Shown here: one piece after another, positions 57,731 through 64,000 of the stretch
How the letters are laid out: each line of letters begins with the position of its first letter
Position numbering within the stretch: the first letter of the stretch is position 1
Source of the DNA: Trichobilharzia regenti
Lineage: Eukaryota; Platyhelminthes; Trematoda; Strigeidida; Schistosomatidae
Assembly (NCBI GenBank): GCA_944472135.2
Contig: OX235270.1
Location: forward strand, 50,840,352-50,904,351
Reading direction: 5' to 3'
Length of the DNA: 64,000 nucleotides
Program-made: the position numbers and the translations under genes
The notes under the pieces: generated by a model
Seen by the model: the letters and a program-made list of their open reading frames with translations, nothing else
What the model was told of the DNA's origin: nothing
Databases searched by the model: none

Positions 57731-57804
57731 CAAGTGTAAACAAATGAAATAATTCAGAAATAAGTCCAGATGATACTGATGAAAGTGATATCATAGAATC
57801 AGTT

Positions 57805-57961
57805 AGAAGATCGCAGAGGCTTGCAAACAAACCGAGACCTCATTTTAAATACGCAAGGAGACATTTGACATGTGGTGGATGTGGTGATTGCCAGTTTCTA
57901 TCACTGTATTGTTTAAATACTTACTGTTGTTTGTTAATATATTTATTATATGAATCGAAAT
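57805..57961 (+). repeat. 157-bp pol-end segment, first copy (X)
   Basis: From AGAAGATCGCAGAGG to ATGAATCGAAAT. It encodes the end of pol (RRSQRLANKPRPHFKYARRH and TCGGCGDCQFLSLYC). A second copy with six substitutions lies at 58818-58974. Confidence 0.9.
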
Positions 57962-58817
57962 TGGGCCTCTTCACACTTAGTTATCATCGTCTTAGGGGGA
58001 TTTGATTACTGCCTACAAGATAAAAAATGATCAGAATCACTCAAACAAAGGTGTTCTGCCATTGAGCAGGTATAGGTTTCCTCATGGAAGTCCCAAAAGG
58101 GTAGCTTACCAAAGGGCAGGGACCGGGTTGCGCTCTCACTTCTTGTCACTGCAGGTTTGCCGTCTCCAGGACTCCTTATCGGCAGATGTAGCTACGGCAC
58201 CATCTGTGGACACCTTTAAGCAAAGGCTGGACAATCATGCAGGCACACAAGGACTGCGTCCAAATGCCCTATCCTCTTAAAATCGCATAAATCGATAATG
58301 AGTAGATATTTAAATTCATCGTTTTACTTCTTTACATTCTCTCCCTTCTTACTTTCCTGACTACTCCAACTACTACACTTACATTTGCTGTTATTATTAT
58401 TATTGACATATATATATATATTTCAACTTCAAATGTAATTAGCTGTCTGGTTTTACGTTTTCTTTACTTCTTTTTCCGTCGTTTAGTCTGAATAACCTAC
58501 ACTTATTATATCTGTTATTATTACTATCTTTTTCGTTTTGACGACGATACCGTAGAACTAACTGGTGAAAGGATAACGTCCTTTCACAGCCTTTGGTAAC
58601 AAAGTCTCAACACACCGCATACTACAAACAAAATTTAATTAATCCCAGAATCACTCCTTTTGGAGTCAACCAAAGCTACGACGGCTGAGTGGCGGGACGA
58701 ACTACGCATAAGTTTACCGAAGACTAGGAACCATTACCTCACAATCAACAAGCGAGCACAAAGAAACCAAACTACTTTATACTAGCCCGTAAAAACGATA
58801 CTGGATATAGAAAGCTT
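57957..58817 (+). repeat. 861-bp duplicate of the LINE/gypsy-leader segment (L2)
   Basis: Same as 53712-54572 except for two substitutions seen by eye (in TTATCATC and TTATACTAG). It begins at GAAAT, which is also the last five bases of X, and ends at AAAGCTT, after which the second pol-end copy starts. It carries the same LINE C-terminal frame (58002-58280) but not the upstream LINE sequence. Confidence 0.9.
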
Positions 58818-58974
58818 AGAAGATCGCAGAGGCTTGCATACAAACCGAGACCTCATTATAAATACGCAAGGAAACATTTGACATGTGGTGGATGTGGTGA
58901 TTGCCAGTTTCTATCACTGTATTTTTTTAATACTTACTGTTGTTTGTTAATATATTTATTATATGATTCGAAAT
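58818..58974 (+). repeat. 157-bp pol-end segment, second copy (X')
   Basis: Repeat of 57805-57961 with six substitutions, all involving A/T. Beyond it the frame and sequence go on as YNSAKYKFLISSL, which looks like the natural continuation of the gypsy 3' end, so the true right end of the gypsy is here and L2 plus one X copy were added. Confidence 0.85.
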
Positions 58975-59515
58975 ATAATTCCGCCAAATACAAATTCCTA
59001 ATTTCATCCCTCTCTGTGTTTTTGGTTATATTCCTGTAATTCGGTCATTTCGACATACTACTACTATTAGAAATAATAATAATAACACTTTCATATTACT
59101 TCTGAAAACACTCACGCTCTTTTACTTCAAGAGTAGAATTTTAATAACACTGATAATAATCCTTTTTGGGAGGATTCATCTGAAAATTCTGGTTAATAAT
59201 CTTTATCATTTACCTTCAGTTCGGATATAAATTCATAGTCAGTTGAACTTGTGGTGTTTGGATTGAAAACGGCTTTTTATCTATGTAATGTGCTCTATTT
59301 CGGTCAGTGATAATTTCCATTTTATCGAGTCACATAATAAGAAGTTGCTACTTTTTCAAGGATCGTATGTTTTGTGGTTATTAAATTGAATGTCAATATG
59401 TAAATTGTTAGACTAAAACGAAAAATCAGTTTTGATAAATTCAGACTGGCATTGTTAGTCATGAAATTAGGGCTTAACACCAAAATACATTATATACTTT
59501 ATCATGCGTGCAAAT
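58975..59515. other. Probable gypsy 3' flank, then unassigned DNA
   Basis: The first 100-150 bp probably still belong to the gypsy 3' end. After that nothing is recognised. Confidence 0.35.
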
Positions 59516-59710
59516 AACTCACAGCCGTTAGGACTCTCGCCTATCATGCACATGGTCAGGGGTTCGATAGCCTGCTGACACACACCTGATATCAGTGGAC
59601 GGCCTGGAAAATTTGGGCTACCGATATCACAAGCAGAAAATACCATACATGTACCAAAAATACTGTATGGTTTCAAGCTATAATCAAAAAAATAATAATA
59701 AAAATAGAAA
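59516..59710 (+). mobile_element. SINE family b, decayed copy
   Basis: Plus strand: head with CCGTTAGGACTCTCGCC and the B-box word GGTTCGATAGCC, then CACACACCTGATATCAGTGG, GGGCTACCGATATCAC, GAAAATACCATACATGTACC and CAAGCTATAATCAAAAAAAT. The A-box half of the head is damaged. The only family-b copy here outside another element that keeps a head. Confidence 0.75.
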
Positions 59711-60144
59711 AGAAGGCAGACTACAACAAAAAGCTGTGACATTAAAGAAGACAAAACAAGTAAGTTAAGATTATCAGAAATTTCAGTATAGAAAAATCCC
59801 AGCTTAGGTATTTACAAAGCAGGTGACCTAACTCATGCATCCAATACTATAGACTTAAGTAATTGGTAGGATATAACTCATGATTCTTTTTTGATCAGTT
59901 ATTTCCTATTTTCTAAACTGTAGTGCTTAATTAAGATGAATAAAACTTATAAGAAGATAAACAGATGTCTTCCTAACTGATAAAATTGTTCATTTTTACT
60001 GACGTGTCTTTCGAGATCTATTAACTGTTCTGCATACTCGACCGCGTCATTCGAAATACCTGAGGTCATTAAAGTGTTTTCGGTATGCTCTGCTTTTTGA
60101 CGACTTCACTATGCCAAATTTCAAGTTGAATCATGAAATGGTTT

Positions 60145-60300
60145 CAGTTAGAGAACCGCTGATAACCAGAGACTGCTGGACAGCTGTTTTATCTCATTCG
60201 AGAATCATCAGTACTCCCGGGTTTTTAGTGTGTTTTTAACCGAAGTCAGTTAGAGATCAAACTAAAAGTCAGTCAAATCCCTTCAAAATACACCTGGAAA
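60145..60300. repeat. SM-alpha-like repeat, decayed fold-back (copy 5)
   Basis: The left part reads on the minus strand as CTGATGATTCTCGAATGAG, ATAAAACAGCTGTCC and TTATCAGCGGTTCTCTAAC. The right part on the plus strand has CAGTACTCCCGGGTTTTTAG and GAAGTCAGTTAGAG. As at 27.1 kb two copies face each other, here heavily mutated; GAAA has become TAAA. Confidence 0.5.
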
Positions 60301-61860
60301 TAAGCTTCGTGTGTTTAACAGTTACATTGAAATGGATCACTTTACTGCCGTATTTGTAAGGCACATGAGGCAAAGAAGTGATCACACTGATTGTTAATTT
60401 CTGCTGACATGAATATATATATATATATATATATAATAACAATAAATCACAAGAATATCAGGTTTGAGTCTTTCCAAAACAAAGCCAGAAAGTATCATGT
60501 TTAAAAATAGTTTTGGACGGTTCTATTTTAGAATACGATTTAAAGCACTTCTCAATAGAAAGCCTTTTATTATACCCAACATGGATTTCAGTGAAAGCCA
60601 GTAATTTTAAAAAATGTACGTGATATTGTGCTACTCTTACTTTCCCTCTGTCTAAATGCTTCAGTGAACCAGAATAAAGTTTTCATTGCTGGTTAATGAC
60701 TATGGCAGAAATACAGGTTTATTTGAAGTCGTTACAACGGTACTGAGGATAACTTATTCTGAAGACTGTACTGAATTAGTTGCAGAAGCTGATCATTGTG
60801 ACCTCGGAAGTTGAGAAGTAAACCCAATGTGATTCATTGTTCCAAATGCAGTCAGCTTTGCATGATTCTTGTAGATTCCTCCAAAGCTTTGACAAATACT
60901 TTAATTGGGAGACTTCACATTATCTGGACTTAGTAAACACTGACTAAATTATTTTGCTTGTCTTCATTTCAGATTTTAAACAACACTCGATGTATTAGGC
61001 AAACCTTTACTGGACTTCACATCTAAAATTCATGAAATTGGATAGAAACCATCTTTCTAAAACTGATCTGTCTGAAAAATTAAGGGCTAAAGTGAAGTTA
61101 AGATCATTTCCGAAGTCATGTTCCTTAAGGTTTATGGCTATAGCACCGGATCAATGAAATAAATTCTCACTATTTTGTGCTGAAGAGTTTCTTTTCAGTT
61201 CCATTTATCATCTCAAATCATTCTCGATAATTACTATGACGAAACTCATTTCTAATGTTTAACAATTACAATAGCATCATATTTATGTCCACTAGACGGT
61301 AAATCTGTTATCTTTGGAAGAATCTGTATTCTTGAGCTTATATCAGTTACAGACATATATTTCAATGATAAAATAAGTGGAGAGTAAATTCACTCATGAT
61401 GACCGTTATGTTTAGCATGATATGCTGTGTAATCTTATAGCAATAAATGTAAAGTGTTGTTCAAGAACCTTATATTTCATTTTATATCACTTGTAAGTTA
61501 GTGATAATAATGAAACATTTTCATTGTCAAAAATACGCTAAAGTCACCCAGAAAACTTCTGATGAAAATTTAACACACAAGCCTTCAAATTACTGCGAAA
61601 TCATTTCAATTCTAAATGAAGCAAAAAAGAACGTCATGATATGCAGTCAGTTTTCCCAACAGCTGAATTGTACAGCCGACTGTTACCAGTAATTAAAACA
61701 GAAGTCTGAACACAACAACTCCAAGTTAGTAGTGTAGAAAACCCTGTTAAACGAAAAATTTCGCAAAGGTTTTTCTTAGGATTTTTCAAAATTTTTATTC
61801 CACTGCATTCCAAATGGGAAATACGACTTCAAGTTTCAGCTCTGAGGTGTCAGTAGCATT
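60301..61860. other. Unassigned DNA with a short (TA)n run at 60413-60435
   Basis: No gene is recognised. A plus-strand frame of 63 codons at 61501-61692 has a mixed composition but no motif. Confidence 0.4.
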
Positions 61861-61864
61861 GCTG

Positions 61865-61985
61865 TTGTTTTTTAAAGGGTTGGCTTGCTGGCACCACACT
61901 TTACCTTCCTTCCCTACCAGGCTTACTACGAACTAAGCAAGGCGGGAAACCGAACCGAGACCACGGATGTGGGGTCCGCAGATGA
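61865..61985 (-). repeat. RTE 5'-leader-like fragment
   Basis: The plus strand reads AAAGGGTTGGCTTGCTGGCA and CCACACTTTACC, resembling the RTE-2 leader at 41425-41460 (ACAGGGGTGGAGTTGCTAGC and ACCACGCCCCAACC) in the same orientation. No RTE coding sequence is attached. Confidence 0.4.
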
Positions 61986-63425
61986 ATATGTATTCAATGT
62001 ATCACAGTTACATTTTAGCCACCAATGGAAAAGTTGAGAATATGCGAATAGAATATAAACACTGTTGTCCAGAACAGTTCCACAATAGAATAATTTTATT
62101 TGCTAAGATACATAGTGACACAGTATAATTCATTTTCTGATGACGTCTAGAATTCACTTTTGCTGAATATCATAAAACTTTGAGGTAAGTATATATAAGA
62201 AGGAAGAAAAACAGTGATCTATTTTTGTGATCTACAAGTTAATTACTGATTAAGTGACATTATTAAAAGTGTAGGAGTTGTAAGTGTTTACTAATACCTC
62301 CTTTTTATTTTAAATATTAAACATTATATGCGGGGCTTTTGGGTAGAATTATAGGGCAGTATAGGTCGCACTCACACTGGCCCAACTTTTGAAGTTGGTG
62401 ATGCATCTTGACTAGCAAAATCTATTTTGAAGTTTTTTCATAATGCCTGAATCAATTATCAAGTGTAATATTCACATCATAGTGGAACTCAGCAATGTCA
62501 TTTATTTATGTTATCCGATAAACGGGGACCAGATTAGCTGCAGAATAGTCTCTGATTAGTGACATGTTTAATCTTCTATTTATTATTCCTGCAATATTAT
62601 CCCTTTTAAATTCAAGTTGAGTGAAGACAGTGATTTATTTGCCACTAATTAATTATTCGATTTTAAGTATCATGATTTCCCACCTCTACTGAACTTTATT
62701 AATTTTCTTGTTTATTCAAGACTTCGAAATTACCGATGTATTAACAATTTTCATCATTTCGCTTGCTTGTTAATCTTGATTTTTATAAATCTATTTTATC
62801 ACCTGTACGTATTCATACATATCTGTCAGCTGTATAGGTAGATGTGTGTTGTATATTTTGCATGTCTGCCAATAATAATTTTAATTCTACGCTTTATGAA
62901 ACAACTGGAAAATAATCAATTTAAAAAGAAGCTTTGCTTATGTTTTCTTTCTTTTTTCACGTATGTGGACTAGGAGAAAAGTTATTAATTATTGTTTTTT
63001 TATTGTTATTTTTTTATTTAATTTATGCTATCTGAGAACTGGTAAGACTGATTTGCATGACAACTTAAATCACCGTTACATAAAGCGCAATGCAAAATAC
63101 GAATTTCATCTTTTCTTTAGCAAACAAAAAGAATCTTCGCGTTCATTCATTTTAAAGTGAAAGTAGCAAGGTTTTACTTTGAAGTAAGAACTTTTCAAAT
63201 TTTAACTTGTGTTGGTCTTTGAAAAGTTAAGCTCCTATTCTAAAAAAAAATTTTCTTATATATATTCACTTCTATTAACGTTTTCAGAAAGATAAAGGAA
63301 ATTTTATTTGATACGCATTTATAGACCTACGTAACCGTACGCGCACTTACTTGGGAACTGATGACGTATTCTGAGGATGGATATTTCGCTTGTGCTACAT
63401 CTAAAGAATCTATGGGTCGTTGAAT
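61986..63425. other. Unassigned AT-rich DNA
   Basis: Nothing recognised. T-rich runs at 62990-63040 and 63240-63260. Confidence 0.4.
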
Positions 63426-63429
63426 CACA

Positions 63430-63515
63430 TCCAGGCCACTGGATGTTTGTTGACGTAGCCTCGTAGACTGAAGGCCCTAGGCTCGATCCTCAATGCGGTG
63501 ACCAGTGAGCAACGC
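63430..63515 (+). repeat. tRNA-like head remnant
   Basis: GACGTAGCCTCGTAGACTG and a B-box-like GGCTCGATCCTC with spacing like the SM-alpha-type heads at 35.38 and 37.2 kb. No hammerhead block follows. Confidence 0.35.
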
Positions 63516-64000
63516 TAAAAATTCTCAAAATAGTAAAAATTATCCTTGATTTCCAATAACTCTGTAAATGATGTCGGTTTATGATCTTACTCTAACCAGT
63601 TAAATCTACACAAAAAACACTCGGAAACTTTTCCTTATCCTTTGCTCACTTGTTGTTAGGGTAAATGCTTCTTGAACAACTATTGTTGCAATGTGTTTTT
63701 CACTCTAAGAGCCTTGAGCATTTCGTTATCATATGGAAAAACACCGAAATGCTAAATATTTTCAAATAAACTAACACAATTGGACGTTTCAAAGCATTCA
63801 ACACTATGTTGACTATAGACAGTAGGAAAAAGTGACCTTCAATAGGGGTATTTCTCGAATTCCGTATGCTTTCCAAATCAACGATTACAAAAAATTTAAG
63901 ACAGTCGGTAATTATTATTTTTAAGCTATCCGCAAGTAATTATTTCTAAACTATACGTAAAGAATTTATGACACCATACAGGTATGCATGCATGTGCGCT
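63516..64000. other. Unassigned DNA
   Basis: Nothing recognised up to the window end. Confidence 0.4.

Larger units (their letters stand above)
54573..57961 (+). mobile_element. Ty3/gypsy retrotransposon internal region
   Basis: Gag, protease, RT, RNase H and integrase in the standard gypsy order, all on the plus strand, with frame breaks. The first 1.5 kb is also present in the left arm. No clear pair of LTRs with TG/CA ends, primer-binding site or polypurine tract was recognised. The 861-bp direct repeats that bracket it (53712-54572 and 57957-58817) look like LTRs by position, but they contain a LINE coding fragment and are explained better as a duplication. The gag and knuckle type resembles schistosome gypsy elements such as Boudicca. 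Confidence 0.85.

Noticed and set aside
53712..58817. A complete gypsy element with 861-bp LTRs
   Set aside because: Position and 99.8% identity fit LTRs, but the repeat includes LINE coding sequence that extends further upstream only at 53.7 kb. The gypsy 3' end continues beyond the second repeat, and no primer-binding site or TG...CA ends were found. Kept as an alternative.
1..64000. CRISPR array, operons or bacterial promoters
   Set aside because: The content is clearly eukaryotic retroelement DNA. No regularly spaced short repeats were seen.

Overview
This is AT-rich nuclear DNA from a flatworm, most likely a schistosomatid blood fluke (Schistosoma or Trichobilharzia; the genus cannot be settled from this window). 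The evidence is the set of repeat families: RTE-like LINEs with a CFDP2-like endonuclease, a CR1/Jockey-group LINE, Penelope-like elements (PLEs) with a C-terminal GIY-YIG domain, a Ty3/gypsy element with a CX2CX3HX4C gag knuckle, and short tRNA-headed repeats carrying the hammerhead-ribozyme block known from the schistosome SM-alpha family. No complete single-copy gene is visible. Almost every long reading frame belongs to a retroelement.

Layout. 0.9-8.9 kb: three short minus-strand segments (932-1074, 3320-3395, 8651-8870) look like exons of one unrecognised host gene with matching splice phases. An RTE LINE (4.3-7.56 kb, itself split by a SINE) and a tRNA-headed SINE sit in the putative intron. 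9.3-16.8 kb: a second SINE, three minus-strand PLE remnants (one with long inverted ends) and the 3' end of another non-LTR element. 18.7-22.3 kb: a CR1-like LINE with an uninterrupted 932-codon endonuclease/reverse-transcriptase ORF, the only intact long ORF here, followed by a PLE remnant. 23-37 kb: mostly unassigned AT-rich DNA with SM-alpha-like copies, an isolated PLE end, a decayed RTE end, a frameshifted coding relic (32.75-33.23 kb) and a 5'-truncated RTE insertion (33.3-34.07 kb). 38.0-41.5 kb: a second long RTE on the minus strand, also hit by a SINE.

43-59 kb is the most striking part: a near-perfect inverted repeat with arms of about 5.5 kb (about 43.84-49.35 and 50.55-56.06 kb) around a 1.2 kb spacer that holds a PLE. 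The arms carry a broken gypsy element and a LINE 3' fragment. The right arm runs on into the rest of the gypsy pol. There an 861-bp duplicate of the LINE/gypsy segment lies between two copies of a 157-bp piece of pol, with microhomology at its edges. 59-64 kb is mostly unassigned, with a few SINE and SM-alpha relics.

How the elements interact: two SINE families share one tRNA-like head but have different tails. One tail is built from both ends of the RTE LINE; the other resembles the 3' end of the CR1-like LINE. Two RTE copies carry the same stop codons, so an already defective source was being copied. The window is best read as a dense retroelement neighbourhood with a possible DNA-level template-switch rearrangement at 43-59 kb.
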